24,219 bases of DNA from a virus, in the IMG/VR virus record IMGVR_UViG_3300044678_003532, positions 1 through 24,219 of that record; one strand, given 5' to 3'. Within the stretch, counting starts at the first letter, position 1, and each line of letters begins with the position of its first letter. A program made the translations under genes and the position numbers. This document shows positions 11,678-16,889 of the stretch, in pieces. The notes beneath the pieces are model-generated. The model saw only the letters and a list, made by a program, of their open reading frames with translations. It searched no databases and was not told the DNA's origin.

Positions 11678-11683
11678 GCTGGC

Positions 11684-11711
11684 AAGATAACAGTTTTTAT
11701 TCTTCTGGCAA
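11684..11711 (-). promoter_or_regulatory. leaderless promoter of the 11546-11677 gene, inside the upstream gene's end
   Basis: -35 TTGCCA (11711-11706) encodes part of the final DLPEE of the 11697 gene; 16-bp spacer with its TAA, -10 TATCTT (11689-11684), six bases to the ATG. Confidence 0.8.
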
Positions 11712-11879
11712 GTCTTTTTTGTCTTTATTTTTGAGTCTCGCACGCGCAAGGGCGCGAGAGTATTTTTTGTGCTCGCTAACGTCTCGAATTTTGCGGCAGC
11801 AACGGCAACCATATTTGGCGCGTTTGTTTTTGCTGCTATCAAGGCATTCTTTCTTTTGTTCTGCTCTGAAGCTATCCAT
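11697..11879 (-). CDS. small basic Cys-rich protein
   Basis: 60 residues. KYGCRCCRKIRDVSEHKKYS carries three Cys and a His; the C-terminal half is very basic (ARARLKNKDKKD) and ends LPEE. Possible nucleic-acid or metal binding. Its last codons resemble those of the next upstream gene (DLLEE), explained by similar promoters embedded in both 3' ends. Confidence 0.6.
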   Translation of the reverse strand: MDSFRAEQKKECLDSSKNKRAKYGCRCCRKIRDVSEHKKYSRALARARLKNKDKKDLPEE

Positions 11880-11903
11880 TGTTTTTATTCTTTAATGAGC
11901 TTT

Positions 11904-11932
11904 AAGATAGCGGGTTTTTATTCTTCTAGCAA
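11904..11932 (-). promoter_or_regulatory. promoter of the 11697-11879 gene, inside the upstream gene's end
   Basis: -35 TTGCTA (11932-11927), 17-bp spacer with GAATAAAAACCC and the upstream TAA, -10 TATCTT (11909-11904). 24 bases to the ATG. Confidence 0.7.
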
Positions 11933-12067
11933 GTCTTTTTTGTTTTTTTCTTTGCGGCGGTAGTCCTTGGCGCTTTTATGTTTCTGCGGCGGCGGCGGAA
12001 GGTCTTTGCGCACGCGCTTTTTCAACTCACGATCACTAATTGTGCCGATGTGATGGGTTTTATTCAT
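11918..12067 (-). CDS. 49-residue basic hypothetical protein
   Basis: ATG at 12067, TAA at 11920-11918. Sequence features: MNKTHHIGTISDRELKKRVR, a PPPP run, and a Lys-rich end (KEKNKKDLLEE). No family recognised. It sits in a run of four closely spaced genes, each with its own promoter. Confidence 0.6.
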   Translation of the reverse strand: MNKTHHIGTISDRELKKRVRKDLPPPPQKHKSAKDYRRKEKNKKDLLEE

Positions 12068-12072
12068 GCAGG

Positions 12073-12279
12073 CTAGAGCTTATTATATTTCCGCACAAGG
12101 TCAAGGCGTTCTTCAAAATGTTTGGCAATTGTTTGATTGGTTACAATCAGGTGTTCAAGCATGCCTTTGTAGAACGCTGCGTTGAAAATGTGCGTTTGTT
12201 CACTTGTCAAGGCCGCGCCTCTGCTTTCTTCGCAGATTTGACGGAGTAGGTTGCTCGCGGTTTCGTATGTGTGGTTCAT
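12073..12279 (-). CDS. helical hypothetical protein
   Basis: 68 residues, predicted all-helical (TYETASNLLRQICEESRG, FNAAFYKGMLEHLIV, HFEERLDLVRKYNKL). No family recognised. Its final LDLV codons carry the TTGACC of the next promoter and its TAG stop lies five bases before the next ATG. Confidence 0.65.
   Translation of the reverse strand: MNHTYETASNLLRQICEESRGAALTSEQTHIFNAAFYKGMLEHLIVTNQTIAKHFEERLDLVRKYNKL
12077..12104 (-). promoter_or_regulatory. probable leaderless promoter of the 11918-12067 gene, inside the upstream gene
   Basis: -35 TTGACC (12104-12099), 16-bp spacer, -10 TAAGCT (12082-12077), nine bases to the ATG. A better-looking TATAAT lies just upstream but has no -35 at a normal distance. 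Confidence 0.55.
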
Positions 12280-12285
12280 GTTTCT

Positions 12286-12313
12286 ACTATAGAGGCAAAA
12301 GAGCTTCCGTCAA
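12286..12313 (-). promoter_or_regulatory. leaderless promoter of the 12073-12279 gene
   Basis: -35 TTGACG (12313-12308), 16-bp spacer, -10 TATAGT (12291-12286), six bases to the ATG. Confidence 0.8.
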
Positions 12314-12425
12314 ATAGAAAAAGATAAAAATCCAAATTCAAAACCCCCTAATACTAAATAGAAACCCTATAAATAGCTTTCTTAGGGAAGATTCTTACAG
12401 GGATTAGTCTGAGGTCTTAGGGAAA

Positions 12426-12458
12426 TTATCTAGGCCAGGCGGCCTGGCCTAGGTAAAA
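12426..12458. repeat. CTAG palindrome copy 6 of 9 (near perfect)
   Basis: Arms TTATCTAGGCCAGGC and GCCTGGCCTAGGTAA, among the most symmetric copies; CACCTAGG follows. Upstream on the + strand are CTAATACTAAATA and further CTTAGGG boxes. Confidence 0.85.
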
Positions 12459-12474
12459 CACCTAGGAAAACTGA

Positions 12475-12513
12475 GGGGGCAGGAAGGGCAACATCAAAAA
12501 CCTTCCCGCCCCC
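12475..12513. terminator. long GC hairpin ending the 12521-13262 unit
   Basis: Stem GGGGGC (12475-12480)/GCCCCC (12508-12513) plus GGAAGG (12482-12487)/CCTTCC (12501-12506) with one mismatch and a 13-base loop. The T-rich tract is on the + strand side, so terminator activity is clearer for + strand transcription; on the - strand only a short TTTT follows. Confidence 0.6.
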
Positions 12514-12520
12514 TTTTGTT

Positions 12521-12778
12521 TTACCGCCTAGAGAAATTTCTTACGAGGCTTGAGATTTTTTCTTCTGCTTTGAGCAAGAAAGTTTTGGCGCTCTTTTGGA
12601 TGTTCTTCTTAGATAGGATTTTCGCCTTGCTTTCGATTGGCGGCGAAGGTTTGAACTTTGCCTTTTGCAAGGCGCGAGGTGAAAAAGTGTTCACGCGAGA
12701 GCTAAAGCTGGCTTTATTTTCCAGCAGGTAATGCCATGCGGCATTCACGGAAGCGGTGGCGGATTCTAGGCGTAGCAT
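12521..12778 (-). CDS. basic hypothetical protein
   Basis: 85 residues from the ATG at 12778, 23 bases after the upstream stop; an in-frame ATG at 12811 overlaps that gene. Helical start (MLRLESATASVNAAWHYLLE), then a very basic Ser/Lys-rich C-terminal half. No family recognised. No separate promoter, so cotranscribed with 12802. Confidence 0.6.
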   Translation of the reverse strand: MLRLESATASVNAAWHYLLENKASFSSRVNTFSPRALQKAKFKPSPPIESKAKILSKKNIQKSAKTFLLKAEEKISSLVRNFSRR

Positions 12779-12801
12779 ATATTTTTTATTGATTAAAAAG
12801 A

Positions 12802-13086
12802 CTATTCCCAAGCCAGTTCAAGGCCAGCGACGTGAAGATTCCGATACTTGATTTCGCTGTTATCGTTCAAGTCCTCGACCTTGGCCGTGATGAATGTTCG
12901 GCCAGTTTTGCCAGTTCCAACGTGTTCGATGTCCAGAATCTTGAAGTTTCGCACCCCGTTGGGCTTGACCTTGCTTTCTCCCTCATTGAGGTAAACAACG
13001 TTTTTGCCGTTGAGAGCTTCAATGACAGCTTCTTTTTTGGAGCGGAGAAGGGCGACTAGGTTTTCTTTAGTGATGAGGTCTTTCAT
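12802..13086 (-). CDS. hypothetical protein
   Basis: 94 residues from the ATG at 13086; upstream in-frame codons up to 13296 overlap a separate gene and promoters. Helical N-terminus (LITKENLVALLRSKKEAVIE) and a beta-rich C-terminal half (FKILDIEHVGTGKTGRTFIT, KYRNLHVAGLELAWE). The GTGKTGR string is not a convincing P-loop: there is no preceding strand-glycine context or Walker B. Size and layout resemble the 14692 gene, a possible distant paralogue. Confidence 0.65.
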   Translation of the reverse strand: MKDLITKENLVALLRSKKEAVIEALNGKNVVYLNEGESKVKPNGVRNFKILDIEHVGTGKTGRTFITAKVEDLNDNSEIKYRNLHVAGLELAWE

Positions 13087-13109
13087 AGTGTTGTTTTGGT
13101 TACGGGTTA

Positions 13110-13137
13110 AAGATAAGCGAGAAAGGGGAGAAGTCAA
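13110..13137 (-). promoter_or_regulatory. promoter of the 12802-13086 gene
   Basis: -35 TTGACT (13137-13132), 16-bp spacer, -10 TATCTT (13115-13110), 23 bases to the ATG with an A/C-rich leader (GTAACCAAAACAACACT). The -35 overlaps the TGA stop of the upstream gene. Confidence 0.75.
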
Positions 13138-13262
13138 GCCTTTTTCGACACGCAGAAAGAAAAGACAAGTTTTCCCACGCGCACGAAACGAATGCCGCCG
13201 ACTTTGCGAGTGGAGAAGCGAAAGAGGAGGATTTTTGGCTTGCGAAATGTGATTTTCTTCAT
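13134..13262 (-). CDS. 42-residue very basic protein
   Basis: ATG at 13262, TGA at 13136-13134. Alternating Lys/Arg and hydrophobic residues (MKKITFRKPKILLFRFSTRK, then GGIRFVRVGKLVF). It could bind nucleic acid or membranes. Support for being real: a consensus leaderless promoter exactly upstream and a stop codon merged with the next -35. Confidence 0.55.
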   Translation of the reverse strand: MKKITFRKPKILLFRFSTRKVGGIRFVRVGKLVFSFCVSKKA

Positions 13263-13268
13263 GGCCAC

Positions 13269-13296
13269 AAGATAACAGAAAAAGAGATTCGCGCAA
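13269..13296 (-). promoter_or_regulatory. leaderless promoter of the 13134-13262 gene
   Basis: -35 TTGCGC (13296-13291), 16-bp spacer, -10 TATCTT (13274-13269), six bases to the ATG; A-rich UP-like tract upstream. Confidence 0.8.
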
Positions 13297-13320
13297 TGCC
13301 TTTTTTAACTTGTTTTTATT

Positions 13321-13340
13321 CTAGTAATTAGCATGCCAAG
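13321..13340. repeat. 20-bp repeat (pair with 16104-16123)
   Basis: CTAGTAATTAGCATGCCAAG, repeated at 16104-16123 with one difference. Shorter relatives containing TTGGCAYG occur near 10139, 11309 and 15050. Confidence 0.7.
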
Positions 13341-13375
13341 ATTGCAGGAAAGTTTTTTTTGTTTTCTCTTAGGGA

Positions 13376-13410
13376 TTTTACCTACGCCAGGGGGCGTGGC
13401 CTAGGTATTT
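13376..13410. repeat. CTAG palindrome copy 7 of 9
   Basis: Arms TTTTACCTACGCCAGG and GCGTGGCCTAGGTATTT; CTCCTAGG follows. There is no separate GC-rich terminator after the 13427 gene, so this palindrome is the only hairpin at the unit's end. Confidence 0.8.
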
Positions 13411-13426
13411 CTCCTAGGGCTTATGC

Positions 13427-13624
13427 TCACCAATGGTAATCGTCTTCTGGATGAGGCTGTGGAGGCCCGCAGTAAAAAGGATTCGGTTCCCACACATCAA
13501 AGTCCGTAAGAATCCAAGCGTGAGTTGGTTTTTCCGCGCCAAACAAAAGAGTCATTTCTGCATGGGCTTCCTGCGTGGGAGTGCCCCCATAAGAGGGGGG
13601 ATCATATTCGTCGGGTGTCATCAT
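13427..13624 (-). CDS. Pro/Tyr/Trp-rich hypothetical protein
   Basis: 65 residues; two adjacent ATGs (13624 and 13621) could serve. N-terminal MMTPDEYDPPSYGGTPTQEA is likely disordered, the middle is helical, and the end is WEPNPFYCGPPQPHP then EDDYHW. No family recognised. It follows the 13673 gene by 48 bases without a consensus promoter, so probably cotranscribed. Confidence 0.55.
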   Translation of the reverse strand: MMTPDEYDPPSYGGTPTQEAHAEMTLLFGAEKPTHAWILTDFDVWEPNPFYCGPPQPHPEDDYHW

Positions 13625-13672
13625 AAGATTTAAGTTTAGTTGTGTAAGGGCAACTTTCGCCGCCCTCGTAGG

Positions 13673-13870
13673 TCATTCACCGAAGTCGCATTCGGTCTGG
13701 CTTTCGTAGTAGCTATCAAGCCACTGATCCTCCATTGGCTCAACGTCATCATCGTGACTGTCAAACTCTTGATTGTCGGAGGGTTCTTCGCCCTCAAAAC
13801 CGTTGACCTCATCAAGGTCATAAGCGGGGCGGGCGGCGTGCATGTCTTCGGCGGTGATAGAGAATTGCAT
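13673..13870 (-). CDS. acidic hypothetical protein (MQFSxTAEDMHA family)
   Basis: 65 residues from the ATG at 13870. The N-terminus MQFSITAEDMHAARPAY is nearly shared with the 15250 gene (MQFSTTAEDMHADAIAY). The rest is very acidic (DEVNGFEGEEPSDNQEFDSH, then DDDVEPMEDQWLDSYYES). The two are clear paralogues diverging after the first dozen residues. Such acidity could mimic DNA, but that is a guess. Confidence 0.65.
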   Translation of the reverse strand: MQFSITAEDMHAARPAYDLDEVNGFEGEEPSDNQEFDSHDDDVEPMEDQWLDSYYESQTECDFGE

Positions 13871-13908
13871 AACAGAGGATATATTAATGGTTAACTGACT
13901 ACGCGCAT

Positions 13909-13936
13909 AGAATAACAGAAAACAAAGAACGCGCAA
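13909..13936 (-). promoter_or_regulatory. promoter of the 13427-13870 unit
   Basis: -35 TTGCGC (13936-13931), 16-bp spacer, -10 TATTCT (13914-13909). 38 bases to the ATG. Confidence 0.7.
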
Positions 13937-14059
13937 ATCTTTTTTTCATGTTTTTTATTCATCAAACTGCAAACTCGAAATCTCCTAATAGTAAATACTA
14001 AAGCGCCTAATAGTAAATAGACTTCTTAGGTAAGACTCCTAGGGTAAGAGTCTTAGGGA

Positions 14060-14093
14060 TTTTACCTATGCCAGACCCCCTGGCCTAGGTAAA
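14060..14093. repeat. CTAG palindrome copy 8 of 9
   Basis: Arms TTTTACCTATGCCAG and CTGGCCTAGGTAAA around ACCCC, followed by CACCTAGG. It lies about 17 bases past the 14111 gene stop with no other hairpin. Confidence 0.8.
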
Positions 14094-14110
14094 CCACCTA
14101 GGAGGCCCGA

Positions 14111-14353
14111 TTAGAGCGTCTGCGCTTCTTCTAGGGCTTTTCTGTAGGCATTCTGGGCGTTCTGGCTTTCCTGCCTCCAGAAGTTTACCGAGTCCTGCCA
14201 GAAAATGTCGTTGGGGAGTTCCTCGACTTTCTTAAGGGCGTTTCTTGCGTTGTTGTCGCAGATTGTCTGCTCGCGCTTAGCGAAAGCAAGCAGAGTGCAA
14301 AAAGTTTCGCGGGAAATTGTGATGGTGTCTTTCATGGGGATTTTGTTTGTCAT
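14111..14353 (-). CDS. helical hypothetical protein
   Basis: 80 residues from the ATG at 14353 (MTNKIPMKDTITISRET), eight bases after the -10; an in-frame Met at 14335 is an alternative. The rest is helical and coiled-coil-like (RNALKKVEELPNDIFW, RQESQNAQNAYRKALEEA). No family recognised. Confidence 0.65.
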   Translation of the reverse strand: MTNKIPMKDTITISRETFCTLLAFAKREQTICDNNARNALKKVEELPNDIFWQDSVNFWRQESQNAQNAYRKALEEAQTL

Positions 14354-14361
14354 AGGGTTAG

Positions 14362-14389
14362 AAGGTAACAGAAAAAAAGATTCGCGCAA
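14362..14389 (-). promoter_or_regulatory. leaderless promoter of the 14111-14353 gene
   Basis: -35 TTGCGC (14389-14384), 16-bp spacer, -10 TACCTT (14367-14362), eight bases to the ATG. Confidence 0.8.
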
Positions 14390-14397
14390 TGGTTTTT

Positions 14398-14655
14398 TTA
14401 TTTTGTTTTAGCCAAAATGTCTTTTCCTTTTTCTGTTAATTCCCAAGGAGCATAATGGAAAAAGTCTTGAATTTTGACATTGATTACGCCATCAAGTTTC
14501 GCGCATTCGGGAGCATCACAGAACGCTCGGCTTTTATTATCCAAAAGGAGCCAAAGCAAAGTATCAACATGAACATTTTCTTTTTTCGCCGCTTTTTTAG
14601 CAGTGCGCAAAGTTTCGCCGCTCAATTCTCTTTTGATTTGTTTCAAGTTTTCCAT
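14398..14655 (-). CDS. hypothetical protein
   Basis: 85 residues. Basic helical start (MENLKQIKRELSGETLRTAK), a hydrophobic helix (VDTLLWLLLDN), then a part with two Cys (FCDAPECAKLDG) and an end with ELTEKGKDILAKTK, the sort of segment seen at the end of winged-helix domains. A small DNA-binding protein is possible but unproven. Confidence 0.6.
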   Translation of the reverse strand: MENLKQIKRELSGETLRTAKKAAKKENVHVDTLLWLLLDNKSRAFCDAPECAKLDGVINVKIQDFFHYAPWELTEKGKDILAKTK

Positions 14656-14662
14656 AGGTTAG

Positions 14663-14690
14663 AAGGTAACAGGTTTTTTTGGCTTGGCAA
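14663..14690 (-). promoter_or_regulatory. leaderless promoter of the 14398-14655 gene
   Basis: -35 TTGCCA (14690-14685), 16-bp spacer, -10 TACCTT (14668-14663), seven bases to the ATG. Confidence 0.75.
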
Positions 14691-14691
14691 A

Positions 14692-14970
14692 TTAGAATTG
14701 AATTTGGGCAGTGAAGAAGGACTTGAACTTTCCATCGGACGTTTTAAACGTGGCGTATTGCTTGCCAGTGTTCTTGGAGATTGCAACGTGCTGGAAAGTT
14801 GCGCCTTCCACGCGAGTCACGCCATCCTCTTTCTCGTAGTTGAAAGAAGTGAGAGAAGCGAGAATGTTTTCCAGCGGAGTTTCATCTTTGGTGATGGTCA
14901 CGGCGCGGGGGGCGACGTTGTTGAGAAGGGCAAGAACTTGGTCGTTTGTAAGCAGTGTTTTCGTTTCCAT
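14692..14970 (-). CDS. hypothetical protein
   Basis: 92 residues. Helical start (TLLTNDQVLALLNNV), then a beta-rich region (RAVTITKDETPLENIL, GATFQHVAISKNTGKQYATF, KFKSFFTAQIQF). The helix-then-sheet design and length recall the 12802 gene. No family recognised. Its TAA lies one base before the TTGCCA of the next promoter. Confidence 0.65.
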   Translation of the reverse strand: METKTLLTNDQVLALLNNVAPRAVTITKDETPLENILASLTSFNYEKEDGVTRVEGATFQHVAISKNTGKQYATFKTSDGKFKSFFTAQIQF

Positions 14971-14975
14971 GACTT

Positions 14976-15003
14976 ATTATGCCACATGGCAAGAGAACTG
15001 CAA
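14976..15003 (-). promoter_or_regulatory. leaderless promoter of the 14692-14970 gene
   Basis: -35 TTGCAG (15003-14998), 16-bp spacer, -10 CATAAT (14981-14976), five bases to the ATG. Confidence 0.7.
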
Positions 15004-15132
15004 ACTCTTTTTTGTTTTGTTTTAATCTTTTTCATCTATGGAAATTATCATGCCAAGTTTGAAGAAAAGATTTTTTTCTTTTTTCTTGACAAGGGAAAGC
15101 GGGTTAGGGGAGCTAGGTGAACCTCTTAGGCG

Positions 15133-15166
15133 TTTTACCTAGCCCAGGCCCCCTGGCCTAGGTAAA
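15133..15166. repeat. CTAG palindrome copy 9 of 9
   Basis: Arms TTTTACCTAGCCCAGG and CCTGGCCTAGGTAAA around CCC. It is surrounded by the densest run of CTTAGG/CCTAGG boxes (15105-15255). Confidence 0.85.
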
Positions 15167-15206
15167 GTTCTTAGGGTTCTTTTCTTAGTTCTCTTAGGGA
15201 TGGCCC

Positions 15207-15231
15207 CTAGGGAGCTTCCCGTGCTCCCTAG
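15207..15231. terminator. 9-bp hairpin after the 15250 gene
   Basis: CTAGGGAGC (15207-15215) pairs with GCTCCCTAG (15223-15231) with a 7-base loop. No U-tract on either strand, so termination is uncertain. Confidence 0.4.
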
Positions 15232-15249
15232 AGGGTTTCCCCGTTGGCC

Positions 15250-15393
15250 CTAGAGGTCTTCCCTAGTCCATCTCGCTAGCCATTGCTCATCTGTTTCCTG
15301 CTCTTGAATAGCTTCTTCCCTTAGAGCGTCAAGGCGCTCATTGTAGGCGATGGCATCGGCGTGCATGTCTTCGGCAGTAGTTGAGAATTGCAT
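15250..15393 (-). CDS. 47-residue protein, paralogue of the 13673 gene
   Basis: ATG at 15393, TAG at 15252-15250. N-terminus MQFSTTAEDMHADAIAY nearly equals that of the 13673 gene; a QWL motif near the end (TDEQWLARWTRE against MEDQWLDSYYES) is also shared. Acidic and helical (NERLDALREEAIQEQE). It follows the 15425 gene by 31 A/C-rich bases without a consensus promoter, so the two are probably one message. Confidence 0.65.
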   Translation of the reverse strand: MQFSTTAEDMHADAIAYNERLDALREEAIQEQETDEQWLARWTREDL

Positions 15394-15424
15394 AGTAGGT
15401 AGTGTTGTTGCTTAGGTTGTTTGC

Positions 15425-15607
15425 TTATGCTCCGCACTGCTTTGGCGTGCGAAGGGAAAGACCGAGTTGACGCTCTACCTTGCAACTTGCACATTGGCAG
15501 ACGTAGGGCGCAGGGTTAACTAGGCGCGGGCCAAAGCCGTTGGCTAGGCCGCTGGCCTTGGATGTTCGGAGGGCGAATTTTTCACGTTTGGAGAGGGGGG
15601 CATTCAT
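15425..15607 (-). CDS. basic Cys-containing small protein
   Basis: 60 residues. Basic N-terminus (LSKREKFALRTSKASG), a central CQCASC cluster and a last Cys near the end (KQCGA), suggesting metal binding. No family recognised. First gene of the pair with 15250. Confidence 0.6.
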   Translation of the reverse strand: MNAPLSKREKFALRTSKASGLANGFGPRLVNPAPYVCQCASCKVERQLGLSLRTPKQCGA

Positions 15608-15616
15608 AGCAAGGGC

Positions 15617-15644
15617 AGAGTAGAGGGGAAAGGGAAGGGCGCAA
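15617..15644 (-). promoter_or_regulatory. leaderless promoter of the 15425-15607 gene
   Basis: -35 TTGCGC (15644-15639), 16-bp spacer, -10 TACTCT (15622-15617), nine bases to the ATG. From the -10 to the ATG it nearly equals the next promoter (15881). Confidence 0.75.
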
Positions 15645-15652
15645 GTCTTTTT

Positions 15653-15871
15653 TTATGCGATTGTCTTTTTCAATTCGCGAATGTTTTGCACTGCCTCCGC
15701 CATGCTAGCGGCGAGATTGTAAACGATTGCTTCGCTACCAGTGCCGCCAAGGTAATTGTAGTGAACGCGAAACTGGCTTTCGGTTTTTTCGATTTTGGTG
15801 ATCTTTTTTTCCGCGTTAGCGGAGACACGGGAGAGCAAGGCGGATTCGTCGGAGGTGAGAGAGATATTCAT
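15653..15871 (-). CDS. hypothetical protein
   Basis: 72 residues from the ATG at 15871; the frame is open to 16081 but overlaps another gene and its promoter. N-terminal helix (LTSDESALLSRVSANAEKKI), strands (ESQFRVHYNYLGG), C-terminal helix (LAASMAEAVQNIRELKK). No family recognised. Confidence 0.65.
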   Translation of the reverse strand: MNISLTSDESALLSRVSANAEKKITKIEKTESQFRVHYNYLGGTGSEAIVYNLAASMAEAVQNIRELKKTIA

Positions 15872-15880
15872 GGCAAGGGT

Positions 15881-15908
15881 AGAGTAGAGAGAGGAAAGAG
15901 GATCGCAA
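15881..15908 (-). promoter_or_regulatory. leaderless promoter of the 15653-15871 gene
   Basis: -35 TTGCGA (15908-15903), 16-bp spacer, -10 TACTCT (15886-15881), nine bases to the ATG. Begins three bases after the stop of the upstream micro-gene. Confidence 0.75.
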
Positions 15909-15911
15909 GCT

Positions 15912-16034
15912 TTATTTTGTGATTTTGGGGAGCCACTTGGCAACGTAAGCTTGCCAAGCTTCACGCGAGGCAAAGGCGGACACTGGCCAAAGCTTTTCGG
16001 CGATTTCAAGGAGGGGGGCGGGAATCTTTTCCAT
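15912..16034 (-). CDS. 40-residue hypothetical protein
   Basis: ATG at 16034, TAA at 15914-15912. Two helices (PAPLLEIAEKLWPVSAF and REAWQAYVAKWLPK). No family recognised. Supported by a promoter-like sequence six bases upstream and its fit between promoters. Confidence 0.5.
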   Translation of the reverse strand: MEKIPAPLLEIAEKLWPVSAFASREAWQAYVAKWLPKITK

Positions 16035-16040
16035 GCGTTT

Positions 16041-16068
16041 ATATTGCCACATTCTCGCAAGAGTGCAA
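16041..16068 (-). promoter_or_regulatory. probable leaderless promoter of the 15912-16034 gene
   Basis: -35 TTGCAC (16068-16063), 16-bp spacer, -10 CAATAT (16046-16041), six bases to the ATG. Weaker -10 than the others. Confidence 0.5.
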
Positions 16069-16469
16069 GCCCAGCGTGCATTCTTTTTCATTCTTTTTCT
16101 TTTCTAGTAATTAGCGTGCCAAGTATCCACCATTTATTTTTTTTCTTTTCTCTTGACGCGCCCACCCCTATTAAGATTGCTTAGGGGAAACCCTTATGGG
16201 TGACTAAGAAACTTTCCTAGGAGAACACCCCACCCCATTTCCTGGAAATTATAATCTCCATAACGCGCCAGGGGGGCCAGGGGTACGTTTTTTCAATCTA
16301 TCATTCGTTTTTCAATGTTTTAATATATTTCAACGTGTTTTAATCTATTCTTGTTCTCTTTTATATGTTTTCTATATATTTAGTCTGTTATACTGTATAT
16401 GCCACCGCCCTATTCTGGTAAAAACCAGCCTCCAAATAAAAACCCAGCCTATTAAAAAGAGAAAAAAAA
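16069..16469. other. non-coding boundary region
   Basis: No gene seen. It holds the second copy of the 20-bp repeat (16104-16123), a degenerate block of CTTAGG/CCTAGG boxes (16180-16222) without the palindrome, a CGCCAGGGGGGCCAGGGG string (16265-16282) that may be a remnant of it, then about 130 bases of T-rich sequence with repeated TTTTTCAAT and TTTTAAT words. It separates the cassette block from the deaminase and late genes. Confidence 0.6.
16104..16123. repeat. 20-bp repeat (pair with 13321-13340)
   Basis: CTAGTAATTAGCGTGCCAAG, one base different from the copy at 13321. Confidence 0.7.
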
Positions 16470-16877
16470 TCAGACCCCTAGTTCAAAAAACCCTTTTTCG
16501 CTAGAATAAAAAAGCCGCCTAAACCCAACTTGCCGCAAAACTCTTTCGCAATTAAGACACGGCTTTGCCAGCGCCAAGTTATTTCTGCCATCAATCCTCA
16601 CATTAACAAAAGAGTATTTGCGCAAATCTTCTTCGCCCAATTTTAAAATCGCGCTAATCTCTGAGTGCAAGCATGGCTGATACTTTTCAGGGTTGGACTT
16701 GTAACCAATGTATTTTCCCATTTTATGATACGGATGCATTTTGTTATAGTTGTTCCAGCCAATGCTCAAGATGCGATTTTTGTGCAAAATAAAAGTGGTG
16801 TGAAAACTGCGGCCATTTTGTTTGTTTGGCTTTAGTCCTCTTGTTATTTCCACGCATTTTTCTAATATTTTGTTCAT
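16470..16877 (-). CDS. cytidine/deoxycytidylate deaminase-fold protein
   Basis: 135 residues. HSE (H71, E73) and PCLNC (C107, C110) form the H-x-E ... P-C-x2-C zinc site of the cytidine deaminase superfamily; Glu73 would be the proton shuttle. The N-terminal strands (HTTFILHKNRILSIGWNNYN) and the KMHPYHKMGKYIG insert fit a phage nucleotide deaminase. Substrate is undetermined: dCMP or a modified nucleotide for metabolism are possible. The family's minimal length agrees. It is transcribed away from the late block, and its promoter overlaps the start of the 16911 gene. Confidence 0.75.
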   Translation of the reverse strand: MNKILEKCVEITRGLKPNKQNGRSFHTTFILHKNRILSIGWNNYNKMHPYHKMGKYIGYKSNPEKYQPCLHSEISAILKLGEEDLRKYSFVNVRIDGRNNLALAKPCLNCERVLRQVGFRRLFYSSEKGFFELGV

Positions 16878-16879
16878 TA

Positions 16880-16889
16880 GTGTAATTTA
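16880..16889 (+). promoter_or_regulatory. GTGTAATTTA motif ahead of late gene 16911
   Basis: One of three GTGTAATWTA sites ahead of late genes (also 17821 and 18554). It overlaps the divergent -10 of the deaminase promoter. Possibly a late promoter element; inferred only from recurrence. Confidence 0.35.

Noticed and set aside
12822-13086. GTGKTGR in the 12802 gene as a nucleotide-binding P-loop
   Set aside because: The protein is only 94 residues with no Walker B and the wrong surrounding secondary structure.
12802-13296. A 164-residue version of the 12802 gene
   Set aside because: The extra N-terminus covers two promoters and a separate 42-residue gene; the internal ATG at 13086 fits the promoter.
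13602-13676. 24-residue - strand frame overlapping the 13673 stop as ATGA
   Set aside because: The overlap is suggestive of coupling, but it runs through the start of the 13427 gene and has no other support.
14455-15120. A 221-codon + strand frame in the cassette block
   Set aside because: It is antisense to two - strand genes that have good promoters, it is very rich in Phe and Ser as expected for a reverse-strand shadow, and it has no promoter.
8102-15166. Palindromes as a CRISPR array
   Set aside because: The spacing is 350-1220 bp and filled with genes; no regular short spacers and no cas genes.
8102-15166. Palindromes as integron attC sites
   Set aside because: The cassette layout is similar, but no GTTRRRY/RYYYAAC core sites and no integrase gene are visible.
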